Shown here: positions 16,275-24,742 of the stretch, piece by piece | How the letters are laid out: each line of letters begins with the position of its first letter | Position numbering within the stretch: position 1 is the first letter of the stretch | Assembly: GCA_016795545.1 (NCBI GenBank) | Contig: JAEUGX010000039.1 | Coordinates: 1-64,000 of the forward strand | From: Opitutaceae bacterium | GTDB taxonomy: Bacteria; Verrucomicrobiota; Verrucomicrobiia; Opitutales; Opitutaceae | Reading direction: 5' to 3' | DNA: 64,000 bases | Position numbers and translations under genes: made by a program | The notes under the pieces: model-generated | Database searches by the model: none | What the model was told of the DNA's origin: nothing | Seen by the model: only the letters and a program-made list of their open reading frames with translations

Positions 16275-18208
16275 AACGTTTCCTCCCGCTGCTCGTCCTG
16301 CTCCTCGGCGCGGCCTACCTCGCCTCCTCGCTGCGCCCGGAGCGCAACCCCACCGCGTTCGACCTCGCCGGCTTCGGCCGCGTGCCCGTGCTCGTCAACG
16401 GCCGCATCAAGCCCCTCGACACCGTCGCCCGCACCTCCCTCCTCACCCTCCAGGCCCGCCAGCGCGTCAGCACCCCGGAGGTGGGCACGCCGTTCGTGGC
16501 CACGCCGACCGAGTGGCTGGCCGACGTGTTCTTCAACCCGGCCAAGGCCGACACCTACCCGACCATCAAGATCGAGTCGCCGGAGGTCCTCGACCTCCTC
16601 GGCCTCGGCGAGGACGACGTCCGCATCACCTACCCCAGCGCCGCCATGCGCGCCATGGCCGTCCTCGGCTTCCTGCCGTCGACCAAGTCCCGCTTCTCCT
16701 ACGCCCAGCTCCGCGCCCGGCTGCCCGAGCTCGACAAGCAGGCCCGCCTCGCCGACCCCACCGAGGCCCAGCTCCGCACCGCCTTCCAGAAGCAGGTCAT
16801 CGCCGTGCGCGACCGGGTCGTCCTCTACCTGCAGCTCAAGACCGCGGCCCAGATGCCCGACTCGCCCGACTTCCTCGGCGAGCTCGAACTGTTCCAGCAG
16901 GCCCTGCCCGCCGGGATCGGCGCCGTGCTCGCCAAGCAGCGCGGCGACGCGCACGACGAGACCGCCGTCAAGGCCATGAAGGAGATGGCCGACCGCTTCT
17001 CCTACATGGAGCAGCTCGGCCACCTGCGCCTGGTGCCCCCGGCCGAGAAGGACCCCGACCCCACGCACTGGCGCGCCACCGGCGCCACGCTCATGGAATC
17101 GTTCGGCACCGGCCGGATCGACCGCACCGTCCTCGATTACGCCCGGCTCGGCCGCGCCTGGAGGCAGGGCGACGCGGCCACGTTCAACGCCATCGTGGCC
17201 TCCCTCCACGACACGCTGACGCCGCGCTACCCGGCCGCCATGCACAAGAGCGACATCGAGGCGCGGTTCAACTTCGCCGAACCCTTCTACCGCAGCATGA
17301 CGCTCTACGGCTGGGCGTTCTTCCTCGCCATCCTGTCCTGGCTCTACTGGCCGCGCGAGCTGGGCCGCGCCGCGTTCTGGCTGCTCGGCCTCGCCTTCGC
17401 CGCGGCCACCGCCGGCATCGCCACGCGCATGTGGCTCGAAGGCCGCCCGCCGGTCACCAACCTGTACTCCTCCGCCCTCTTCGTCGGCTGGGGCGCCGTC
17501 CTGCTCTGCCTCGTCCTGGAAAAGATCTACCGCAACGCCATCGGCAGCGTCGCGGGCGGCATGATCGGCTTCGCCACCCTCCTCATCGCCCACCACCTCT
17601 CCCTCGGCGGCGACACGCTCGAGATGATGCGCGCCGTCCTGGATTCCAACTTCTGGCTGGCGACCCACGTCGTCGTCATCACCGTCGGCTACTCCGCCAC
17701 CTTCCTCGCGGGCTTCCTCGCCCTGATCTACATCTTCCGCGGCGTCTTCACCCGCTCGCTCGACCCCGCGACCGCCGACGCCCTCTCGCGCATGGTCTAC
17801 GGCATCGTCTGCTTCGCCACCCTCTTCAGCCTCGTCGGCACCGTCCTGGGCGGCATCTGGGCCGACCAGTCCTGGGGCCGCTTCTGGGGCTGGGACCCGA
17901 AAGAAAACGGCGCCCTGCTGATCGTCATCTGGAACGCCGTGATCCTCCACGCCCGCTGGGGCGGCCTCGTGCGGGCCCGCGGGCTCATGGCCATGGCCGT
18001 CTTCGGCAACATCGTCACCAGCTGGAGCTGGTTCGGCACCAACATGCTGGGTGTCGGCCTCCACAGCTACGGCTTCATGGACGCCGCCTTCTACTGGCTG
18101 ATCGCCTTCGTCGCCTCCCAACTCCTCATCATCACCCTCGCCCTGGTGCCGCTCGAGAAGTGGAGGAGCTTCCGCCCCGCCGCTCCTCAGCCGGACTCCG
18201 GCCGTTGA
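16271..18208 (+). CDS. ccsA: Cytochrome c biogenesis protein CcsA (ResC) with long extracytoplasmic N-terminal domain
   Basis: Heme-handling partner of ResB. The 645-residue protein has an N-terminal TM or signal anchor (residues 3-19), then about 320 residues outside the membrane that include VPVLVNGRIKPLDTVARTSL, and from about residue 345 a multi-spanning core. The core contains the tryptophan-rich heme-binding WWD motif (WGRFWGWDPKENGALL) and conserved His residues in flanking TMs (LLIAHHLSLGG, LATHVVVI). The large N-terminal domain is absent from the short plastid/Bacillus CcsA proteins; the NGR-KPLDT signature occurs in CcsA proteins of other phyla with many c-type cytochromes. This is the last gene of the lipoprotein-resB-ccsA operon. 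Confidence 0.93.
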   Translation: MKRFLPLLVLLLGAAYLASSLRPERNPTAFDLAGFGRVPVLVNGRIKPLDTVARTSLLTLQARQRVSTPEVGTPFVATPTEWLADVFFNPAKADTYPTIKIESPEVLDLLGLGEDDVRITYPSAAMRAMAVLGFLPSTKSRFSYAQLRARLPELDKQARLADPTEAQLRTAFQKQVIAVRDRVVLYLQLKTAAQMPDSPDFLGELELFQQALPAGIGAVLAKQRGDAHDETAVKAMKEMADRFSYMEQLGHLRLVPPAEKDPDPTHWRATGATLMESFGTGRIDRTVLDYARLGRAWRQGDAATFNAIVASLHDTLTPRYPAAMHKSDIEARFNFAEPFYRSMTLYGWAFFLAILSWLYWPRELGRAAFWLLGLAFAAATAGIATRMWLEGRPPVTNLYSSALFVGWGAVLLCLVLEKIYRNAIGSVAGGMIGFATLLIAHHLSLGGDTLEMMRAVLDSNFWLATHVVVITVGYSATFLAGFLALIYIFRGVFTRSLDPATADALSRMVYGIVCFATLFSLVGTVLGGIWADQSWGRFWGWDPKENGALLIVIWNAVILHARWGGLVRARGLMAMAVFGNIVTSWSWFGTNMLGVGLHSYGFMDAAFYWLIAFVASQLLIITLALVPLEKWRSFRPAAPQPDSGR

Positions 18209-18217
18209 AGCGACGAT

Positions 18218-18244
18218 GCGGGCGGACGGCTGATCCCCGCCCGC
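18218..18244. terminator. Hairpin in the convergent gap between ccsA and the ImcH-like gene
   Basis: GCGGGCGG and CCGCCCGC form a perfect 8-bp stem separated by 11 bases, 10 bp after the ccsA stop. There is no T tract on either strand, so termination is possible but not demonstrated. Confidence 0.35.
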
Positions 18245-18320
18245 GCAACTTCTCGTTTCGGTACGGTCGTCTGCTTTTCAGGCGAAGTCGCCACCACGCC
18301 GGCGACCCGCGCCGCCGCCG

Positions 18321-19820
18321 CTACTTGCCCTGGATGCCGCCGTTGTGGCAGTCGGCGCAGGACAGCTCCTCGTCGTAATCGCCGCCCGGGTGCTTGAACT
18401 CCAGCCCGGCCGCCACGATGGTCGCCAACTCGGCCGTCTTGCCTTGGGCGATGATCGTATGGCACGAGGTGCAGTCGCTGGCGGCCGGCTTCTGGCCGGA
18501 GGCCGTCTTGTGCTGCTCCCCGTGGCAGCGGAAGCAGCCGGGCCAGTCCTTGTGCCCGAGGTTGTTCGGGTACACGCGCCAGTCGGCCTTGCGCTCGGGG
18601 AAGATCGTCTCGGCGTAGACCTGCTGGACCGCGGCGATGGTCGCCGGCAGGTCCGCATGGTCCTTGTACTTGGCCTGGAGGAATTCCGCGATCTTGCCCG
18701 GAGCCGCCGTGGCCGTGGCGATGTCCTTCTGCAGCATCGCCTGCACCGCCACGCGTTTGATGTTGGGCAGCTGCGTGCTGATCCGGCCGCCCGCCATGGC
18801 CTTCTCGACCGCGTCGTTGGCCGTCGGAAACACGTGCGCGGGACGGTTGTGGCAATCCATGCAATCCATGCGCCGGATCGCGCCGGCCGGCGGCTCGCCC
18901 TTGAACTCCTCCGTCCGGAAGACCTTCGCGGTGCCGTCCTTCAGGTTCGTCACCCGCATCCAGACGATCTCCTGCCGGTCGGCGTCGGTGGCGTAGTAGT
19001 CGACCGCGCTGTCGGGGCTCACGTGCCAGTGGATGCCGGCCGGAGCCGCGCCGGGACGGCCGGCGTTGACGTGCAGCAGCATCCGCACGCCGACGGCGGT
19101 GTTCTTCCGGTCGGAAAGGTAGTGGTCGTAGGTGAGGTCGATGTTGCCGTGGTACTTCTCCGGCCAGTGGCACTTCTCGCAGGTCTCGCGGGCGGGCCGG
19201 ATGTTCTTCAGCGGCGTCTCGATCGGCCGGTTGTAGTTGTCGAGCGTGAAGGCGATGAGCTGGTGCGTGCCGTTGATCTTCGCCTTCACGAAGGCCGACG
19301 CCCCGGAGCCGACATGGCACTGCACGCAGTCCACCCGCGCGTGCGCGCTGCGCTGGTAGGTCGCGAACTCGGGGTGCATCGCCGTGTGGCACACCTGGCC
19401 GCAGAACTGGTTCGACTCGGCATAATGGTAGGTCTGGTAGCTGCCGAACGCGCTCAGCAGCAGGAAGGCCACCGCCCCGGTTCCGAACAGGATCAGGATC
19501 CGGCGCTGCGCGGGATTCGCGAAGTCGAGCCGCCACTTGTCGGGCATCGTGGCGGCGTGCTTGATCGCCCAGCGCCGCTGCGCCCACGCGCCGAAAAGGG
19601 CGATCGCCAGGCCCAGGATCATGAAGCCCGGCGCCACCAGGTACGTGAAGATGCCGAGGTACGGGTTCTGGTTGCTCCCCGTCAGGTCCATCCAGACCAG
19701 CAGCGCGAACGAGAACAGCGCCCCGACGACCAGCACCGCGCCGCTGGCGCTGATCCAGTTGTTGAAGTGCGACCGCGGCCGGGCCGGCGGGGTCGGAGGC
19801 GTCGAAGCAGGGTTCGTCAT
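18321..19820 (-). CDS. Heptaheme NapC/NirT-type inner-membrane quinol cytochrome (ImcH-like)
   Basis: A 499-residue membrane cytochrome expected to oxidise menaquinol and pass electrons to periplasmic cytochromes. It has three hydrophobic segments (about residues 25-46, 58-80, 108-126), then a periplasmic domain with seven heme sites: CGQVCH (140-145, spacing CX3CH), CVQCH, CEKCH, CMDCH, CFRCH, CTSCH and CADCH. Three TMs, seven hemes and about 500 residues match ImcH of Geobacter sulfurreducens, a quinol-oxidising cytochrome of extracellular respiration. Seven hemes and three TMs argue against NrfH or NapC, which have four hemes and one TM. It is the last gene of the cluster 22426-18321. Confidence 0.88.
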   Translation of the reverse strand: MTNPASTPPTPPARPRSHFNNWISASGAVLVVGALFSFALLVWMDLTGSNQNPYLGIFTYLVAPGFMILGLAIALFGAWAQRRWAIKHAATMPDKWRLDFANPAQRRILILFGTGAVAFLLLSAFGSYQTYHYAESNQFCGQVCHTAMHPEFATYQRSAHARVDCVQCHVGSGASAFVKAKINGTHQLIAFTLDNYNRPIETPLKNIRPARETCEKCHWPEKYHGNIDLTYDHYLSDRKNTAVGVRMLLHVNAGRPGAAPAGIHWHVSPDSAVDYYATDADRQEIVWMRVTNLKDGTAKVFRTEEFKGEPPAGAIRRMDCMDCHNRPAHVFPTANDAVEKAMAGGRISTQLPNIKRVAVQAMLQKDIATATAAPGKIAEFLQAKYKDHADLPATIAAVQQVYAETIFPERKADWRVYPNNLGHKDWPGCFRCHGEQHKTASGQKPAASDCTSCHTIIAQGKTAELATIVAAGLEFKHPGGDYDEELSCADCHNGGIQGK

Positions 19821-19914
19821 GGCGGTGGCGGAGGTTCAGGGTGGCGGGCGGACAAAAAAGGCCGGCGGAGCGGATCGACGCCCACGCCGGCCGGCAAAGC
19901 CGCGGAGCGGCGGA

Positions 19915-20256
19915 TCAGGCCTTGAACTGGCGGATGTAGGCCACCAGCTCCTTGGCCTCCTCCTCGGACATCTCTTCCCGGTAGGGCTTCATGCGCTCCT
20001 TGCCGGAATCCTTGTCCTTCACGCCCTCGAGGATCGCCCGGAGCATCTCGGCGTCGGTCATCTCGGCCTGCACCTTGGCGTCGGTGTAGTCGCGGAGCTT
20101 GAGCTTCTTCCCCTGCTTCGTCTGGCCTTTGCCGTCGGCACCGTGGCAGGAGGAGCAGTGGTTGTCCCAATTCTCGGCGGCCGGCGCGGCGCGGGCGACG
20201 CAGGCGGCGAGCGGAACAGCGAGGGCGAACAGGGCGATTCGGGTGGTGGGTTTCAT
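19915..20256 (-). CDS. Small monoheme c-type cytochrome
   Basis: A 113-residue periplasmic cytochrome. It has a signal peptide to about residue 24 (ALFALAVPLAACVARA), heme site CSSCH at residues 34-38 and a likely axial Met89 (GKERMKPYREEMSEEE), giving a class I-type fold that ends with the helix ELVAYIRQF. A start at 20271 would add five residues (MFTFT). It lies between the outer-membrane barrel gene and the ImcH-like gene, so it is a candidate periplasmic shuttle between the quinol cytochrome and the outer-membrane conduit. Confidence 0.88.
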   Translation of the reverse strand: MKPTTRIALFALAVPLAACVARAAPAAENWDNHCSSCHGADGKGQTKQGKKLKLRDYTDAKVQAEMTDAEMLRAILEGVKDKDSGKERMKPYREEMSEEEAKELVAYIRQFKA

Positions 20257-20289
20257 GGTGAATGTGAACATAGGCTATCGGCCGCAGCC

Positions 20290-22392
20290 TCAAAAGCGAT
20301 ATTGGATTTTCCCGTAGAGCAGGTGCGCCTCGTAGTCGGCGTTGCCGCCGGAGGGCACGTCCTCGTTCTTGCCGTAGGCGTACTTCAACGTCAGCGACGT
20401 GCGCCGGTCGAGCTTCCGGGTCCAGGTGACCGACGCGAGCTGCGTGCGGGCGTCCGATCCGTACGGCACGCTGCGCGCCGAGTTGTCGACGTAGCTGTCG
20501 CGCGATTCCGTCAGGGTGTAGTCGACGTACAGGTCGCTCTGGTCGTCGAGCGCGTAGCCGCTGCCGAGCGTGAAGCTCGTGTAGTTGGCGTCGCTGTTCT
20601 TGACCAGCCCGGCCGCCGCGCCCGTCAGCGTCACCGCCGGCGTCCGCAGCGTGTCCCACACGAGGTTCACCCCGCCCTGCAGGTACCAGTGGTTGCGGGG
20701 GCTCCAGGTCAGGGTCTCGGCCAGGATGTGCGTGGTCATCTCGGCGCTCTCCCCCATGGCCAGCCCGACGTCCTGCGTGCGGATCGTGCTCTGCTGGTAG
20801 TCATAGCGGGTCACGGAGCGCAGGTTCTTCGCCAGCCGGGTGCTGAGGCGCACGTTCCAGTCATTGGTCTCGAAATCCTGGTTCGCGACGTACGCCGGAT
20901 AACGGTCGGCCGAGCTGACGGTGTTGTCCCGCGTCGACCGATAGTCGTTCGTCCGGACCTTGTAGTAGTACTGCACCGCGACCGTGGTGCCGGGCCGCGC
21001 GTACCAGTTGGCGGTCGCCGCGTACTTCTGGGTCGTCCGCTTGAAGTCGGTGTCGCGGTCGATGGTGATCGACTGCAGGGCCGTACCGGGCTCGACGATG
21101 CGCTCCTCCGAGAGCTCGCCGTCGGACTTGGTCCATTCCGCCTTGAAGTTGAGCGAGACGTTTTTCTTACCCGTGTACCGGGCCTCGAGGCTGCCAGCCA
21201 CGACCTTCCATTCCTTCTCGCTGTCGGCCTCGACCTCGTCGTTGACCGGGGCGAAGGCAGGGCCGGCGCCGAAGTTGGTCTCCTCGAACTCGACCTGGTT
21301 GCTCCAGTCGATCTTCTCGAAGCGTACCGCCGGCACCACCACCAGCGTCTCCGTGGCCTGGTAGCGGGCACTGAGGTTGGCGACGGTCTGCCGCATCTCC
21401 GATTCGCCGTGGGCGCCGAAGAAGCCCTCGTCGCGCTGCTGCCGGTTGAGGAAGGCCGCGTCATAGATGGGATCGTAGTCCTGGCCGTAGATGCGGCTGC
21501 CGCTCAGCGTCGTGTCGATCGTCGTCCGCGCCACCGCGGTGGTCACGACCAGCTGCTCGTGGATCCGGGCCTCGTAAGAGCCGCGGACCTGGAACAGGTC
21601 GTAGTCCTGCCCCTCCTTCTGCGTCACCTTGCGGTCGAACCCGGCCTCGCCGGCGCGCCGCCGCACGTTGCGGGTGTTGGTGTAGTCGCCCTTGTCGTAA
21701 CGCACGCCGAGCTCCCAGGCGTTCTTGTCCGTGGTCTTCGCCGCGGACGCCGACAGCTGGTGCCGCTTCTCGTCGATCTTCCAGAACGAGGGCAGCAGCC
21801 CCTTCACGTTGGCGGCGCCGGCGGCCAGGCCGGTGTCGCCCCAGGAAAGCGAGTCCTTCTTCCCCTTGCGGGTGAAGAGGTCGTAGCGGAAATCGAGGTC
21901 GATCCCGTCCGCCGGCGTGTACCCGGCCTCGAACCACAGGTTGCCCCGGTCGAGGTGGAGATCCTCGTCATAGAGCTGGCGGATGAAGCCGCCCGCGGGG
22001 AAATAGCCGCCCGAGCCGTCGTACCAGACGCGGAACTGCCGGTAGCCGAGCTTCAGGAAGCCGACGTCCTCGCGGTGCACCGCCAGGTCGAACAGGTAGT
22101 CGCCGTTGCCGGCCAGCGCCCGGCCGCGCAGCTTCAGGGTCGTCCGGTCGTCGAGCTCCTTCGTGTAGAACAGGTCCTCGATGCCGCCGAAGCCTTCCTT
22201 GTGGTATTGCCGGGCCTTCTGGAAGCCGGCCCGGTCGCCGTCCTGCAGCGTGTAGCCGGAGGAGACCTCGAGGTAGTTCTCGAGCGGCGGCTCCTTCTTT
22301 TCGGCGGCCGGCAGCGCGCCGGCGAGGCAGCCGAGCCCCGCGCCGACTAGCAGCGCGGTCCGGCCGAGGCGGGAGGGGGAATTCGTTTTCAT
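20290..22392 (-). CDS. MtrB/PioB-type outer-membrane beta-barrel porin of a porin-cytochrome conduit
   Basis: A 700-residue outer-membrane barrel expected to sheath a multiheme cytochrome so electrons can cross the outer membrane. It has a signal peptide of about 29 residues (LLVGAGLGCLAGALPAAE), then long alternating amphipathic strands with Tyr/Trp/Phe girdles throughout and a terminal Phe (YGKIQYRF), the BAM recognition signature. It contains no CxxCH. The partner is the octaheme lipoprotein encoded 33 bp upstream; barrel plus periplasmic multiheme cytochrome is the core of MtrAB/PioAB/OmbB-OmaB systems. Family assignment rests on architecture, size and context; strand-level homology could not be checked. 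Confidence 0.8.
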   Translation of the reverse strand: MKTNSPSRLGRTALLVGAGLGCLAGALPAAEKKEPPLENYLEVSSGYTLQDGDRAGFQKARQYHKEGFGGIEDLFYTKELDDRTTLKLRGRALAGNGDYLFDLAVHREDVGFLKLGYRQFRVWYDGSGGYFPAGGFIRQLYDEDLHLDRGNLWFEAGYTPADGIDLDFRYDLFTRKGKKDSLSWGDTGLAAGAANVKGLLPSFWKIDEKRHQLSASAAKTTDKNAWELGVRYDKGDYTNTRNVRRRAGEAGFDRKVTQKEGQDYDLFQVRGSYEARIHEQLVVTTAVARTTIDTTLSGSRIYGQDYDPIYDAAFLNRQQRDEGFFGAHGESEMRQTVANLSARYQATETLVVVPAVRFEKIDWSNQVEFEETNFGAGPAFAPVNDEVEADSEKEWKVVAGSLEARYTGKKNVSLNFKAEWTKSDGELSEERIVEPGTALQSITIDRDTDFKRTTQKYAATANWYARPGTTVAVQYYYKVRTNDYRSTRDNTVSSADRYPAYVANQDFETNDWNVRLSTRLAKNLRSVTRYDYQQSTIRTQDVGLAMGESAEMTTHILAETLTWSPRNHWYLQGGVNLVWDTLRTPAVTLTGAAAGLVKNSDANYTSFTLGSGYALDDQSDLYVDYTLTESRDSYVDNSARSVPYGSDARTQLASVTWTRKLDRRTSLTLKYAYGKNEDVPSGGNADYEAHLLYGKIQYRF

Positions 22393-22425
22393 CGCTTTAT
22401 CCTGGTTGGAGGTGGCGTCGCCCGG

Positions 22426-23205
22426 TCAGAACCGGAGCGAGGAACTGACATGGGATCCGTGCACCGCCTCGTGGCAGCCGGCGGACCAGCAGGTGCCGCG
22501 GGGCAGGAAGGAGGCGTGGTCGCGGCCGCCGATGAGGATGACGCCCGCGCTGATCTGCTGCTGGAAGTGGCATTGCAGGCACAGGTTCGCGTTGCGCGCC
22601 TTCAGCATCTTGGCGTTGAGCGAGCCGTGCGGGTTGTGGCAGGTGACGCAGCCCTCGCGCGAGGCCTCGTGCTCGAAGACGTACGGGCCGCCCTGCGAGG
22701 CGTGGCACTTGAGGCACGTGCTGTTCATGCCGTCGAGGTTCGTGCCGCCCTCCGCCACCGCGTCGCCCGTGTGCGGGCTGTGGCAGTCGCTGCAGCTCAT
22801 CTTGCCCGCGAGCACCGGGTGCGCGTTGGGCAGGTTGAACTCGCCGCGCTTGTCCAGGTGGCATTGGAAGCAGGTCTCCGGCGACGCGCCGGGATTGACG
22901 ATCGTGCCGGCGCCGCCGCCGGCCTTCACGTGCACCGACCCGGGGCCGTGGCAGGACTCGCAGCCGATCTCCTTGGCGTTGCCGCCCGGGGCGAAAAGCT
23001 TGGCGTGGGTGGCGTCGTGGAATTTCGACGTCACCTCTTCATGGCATTCGGCGCACTTCTTGGACCCGACGAAGTTGGCGCCCGCCACCTGCGGCGGCGC
23101 CACCAGCGTGCGGTCCACCATCACGCAGCCGACGAGGAGCAGCCCCCAGGCGGCGGCCCCTCCGAGGATGAATTTGCTTTGGTTCCTGCGCGGTTGGGAG
23201 CTCAT
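22426..23205 (-). CDS. Octaheme periplasmic cytochrome of the MtrA/DmsE/OmaB type, probable lipoprotein
   Basis: A 259-residue multiheme cytochrome, first gene of the cluster. Heme sites are CAECH (51), CESCH (82), CFQCH (112), CSDCH (138), CLKCH (164), CVTCH (186), CLQCH (209) and a wider-spaced CWSAGCH (239-245, CX4CH), eight in all. The region after the last heme (EAVHGSH) resembles the end of DmsE/MtrA-type proteins. The N-terminus has a lipobox-like LVGC at residues 24-27, suggesting lipid attachment, unlike soluble MtrA. Eight hemes match OmaB/OmaC of Geobacter better than ten-heme MtrA. Together with the barrel it would form a trans-outer-membrane conduit; no outer-face cytochrome (OmcB/MtrC-like) is encoded here. 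Confidence 0.87.
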   Translation of the reverse strand: MSSQPRRNQSKFILGGAAAWGLLLVGCVMVDRTLVAPPQVAGANFVGSKKCAECHEEVTSKFHDATHAKLFAPGGNAKEIGCESCHGPGSVHVKAGGGAGTIVNPGASPETCFQCHLDKRGEFNLPNAHPVLAGKMSCSDCHSPHTGDAVAEGGTNLDGMNSTCLKCHASQGGPYVFEHEASREGCVTCHNPHGSLNAKMLKARNANLCLQCHFQQQISAGVILIGGRDHASFLPRGTCWSAGCHEAVHGSHVSSSLRF

Positions 23206-23495
23206 GGCGGTGTCGGTTTAGGCGGGACGTTTGATGGGGCGGAAGGGATGGCGCGGGGAGTCCGGGTGGTTGCCGGCGAGTATCCCAGAGAATCCACCCC
23301 GCGGCTCCGCATGTTTTGCGGAGCTGTCCGCATCCTTTGCGCCGGATTTTGCCCCGCCGCCGCGGGACCCTCGGGGAGCGGTGCGCTCGGGGCCATAAGC
23401 AAATGTGATCTGCCGGCCGACCGCGTGGCCCCGGGCCGCCGACGCGTCGATTGATAGCGGCGGCCGCGGGCGGGACAAGCGCATAGTGCGCGCGT

Positions 23496-24188
23496 TCACA
23501 GCCCGAGGAACTGGATGGCGCAGCCGGCGAGCAGGATCGTGCCGCCGGCCACCGCGTGATTGAACCGCTCCAGCGAGCGGGTCGGCAGCAGCCGGATCCC
23601 GCGCAGCGCCCCGAGCACCACCGCGAGCATCGCGCCGACCGTCAGCAGGCTGAACACCACCACCACGGTCCAGACGTCCCCCCAGCTGCCCTGCGCGGCC
23701 GGATACATCACCAGCGGGATCATCGGCTCGCAGGGCCCGAAGACAAAAATGGTGAACAGCACCCACGGCGTCGCCCGGAATCCGCGCGCGTCCTCGTCCT
23801 CCCCCGCGCCGTGCTCGTGCCGGTGCGCGACGCCGCGCAGCGCGCGCTTCACGCCCCAGACGAGGTACACCGCGCCGAACGCGATCATCGCCCACGCCGC
23901 CACGTTGCCGCGCCACTCCTCCACCGCCCGCACCCGCTCGAGCCCGTGGCCGAACAGCACGCCGACCAGCGCGAGCAGCACCGAACTGCCGACGTGCGCG
24001 GCGCCGCACAGCGCGGTCCAGCCGATGACCCGCGCCGTCGACCAGCGCCGGGCCCGGCCCAGGACGACGAACGGCAGGTAATGGTCGGGCCCCGCGAGCG
24101 TGTGCAGGATGGCGACGCCGGCCGTGCTCAGCAGGAGCACCGACATTTCCGGCGGACCGAGGGATTGGGCGTGGATTTCCGGGATCAT
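23496..24188 (-). CDS. NicO/UreH-like nickel permease candidate at the end of the hydrogenase operon
   Basis: A 230-residue multi-spanning membrane protein. The first TM carries HTLAGPDHYLPF, similar to the His-x4-Asp-His motifs of NicO/RcnA/UreH-type nickel and cobalt transporters. A cytoplasmic loop holds a His-rich stretch (VAHRHEHGAG), and the conserved FGPCEPMIPLVMYP segment follows. It starts 16 bp after hyaD. Nickel supply to the [NiFe] hydrogenase is the natural reading, inferred from context and the motif; a sulfite-exporter or other TauE-like role cannot be excluded. A second Met (24146) could be the start. Confidence 0.72.
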   Translation of the reverse strand: MIPEIHAQSLGPPEMSVLLLSTAGVAILHTLAGPDHYLPFVVLGRARRWSTARVIGWTALCGAAHVGSSVLLALVGVLFGHGLERVRAVEEWRGNVAAWAMIAFGAVYLVWGVKRALRGVAHRHEHGAGEDEDARGFRATPWVLFTIFVFGPCEPMIPLVMYPAAQGSWGDVWTVVVVFSLLTVGAMLAVVLGALRGIRLLPTRSLERFNHAVAGGTILLAGCAIQFLGL

Positions 24189-24204
24189 GGGAGTGGGCGT
24201 CCGC

Positions 24205-24738
24205 TCATCCGGGCGGCGCGGCCAGCCGCGCGGCCCGGGCCAGTACGGCCTCCGCCGCCGCCGGCACCGCCGCCGCCACCGCCGCCGAAAGCCCGAGGGT
24301 CATCGGCCGCACTTCGGCGACGGAGATGGTGTGCAGGTGGATCCGCGGGAGCTGGTCCAGCAGGGCCGCCGCGGCAAAGAGATCCTTCAACCCGAAGTCG
24401 TGGGCACCCAGCCCACGCGGCAATTCACCCACGCTCCGTGGTTGAAGGAAAGTGATCGTCCCGGCCGGCCGGCCGTCGCGCGTGGCGTCCACGAGGATCA
24501 GGTCCGACGCCCCCTCGAACTCGCGCAGCAGGTTGACGCCCCCCGTGCCGCCGTCGAGCAGCCGCACGCCGGGCACCGGCGCCGCCTCCTCGAGCCGGCG
24601 CAGCACGTGCACGCCGACACCCTCGTCGCCCATCAGCAGGTTGCCCACGCCGAGCACCAGCACCCGCTCGCCGCCCGCGGCCCGGGGCGCGGGGGCGGCG
24701 GCTTCGCCTACCAGCGGGGAATCGAGCAGGGGCGGCAT
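24205..24738 (-). CDS. hyaD: [NiFe]-hydrogenase maturation endopeptidase
   Basis: A 177-residue protease of the HyaD/HupD/HoxM family that clips the C-terminal tail of the large subunit once the NiFe(CN)2CO site is complete. It carries VLVLGVGNLLMGDEGVGVHV with the nickel-sensing Glu/Asp in GDEGVG, DGGTGG, VDATRDG, and a late AHDFGLKDL with the third metal ligand His. The start at 24738 is preferred, giving a 20-residue leader before the fold. It lies 4 bp after hyaC. The expected cut in the large subunit is after DPCLACAVH. Confidence 0.92.
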   Translation of the reverse strand: MPPLLDSPLVGEAAAPAPRAAGGERVLVLGVGNLLMGDEGVGVHVLRRLEEAAPVPGVRLLDGGTGGVNLLREFEGASDLILVDATRDGRPAGTITFLQPRSVGELPRGLGAHDFGLKDLFAAAALLDQLPRIHLHTISVAEVRPMTLGLSAAVAAAVPAAAEAVLARAARLAAPPG

Positions 24739-24742
24739 GGCG

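Noticed and set aside
18321-19820. Calling the three-TM cytochrome NrfH or NapC
   Set aside because: Those have one TM and four hemes; this one has three TM segments and seven heme motifs.
22426-23205. Calling the octaheme protein MtrA
   Set aside because: MtrA has ten hemes and no lipobox; only eight heme motifs are present here, one with CX4CH spacing.
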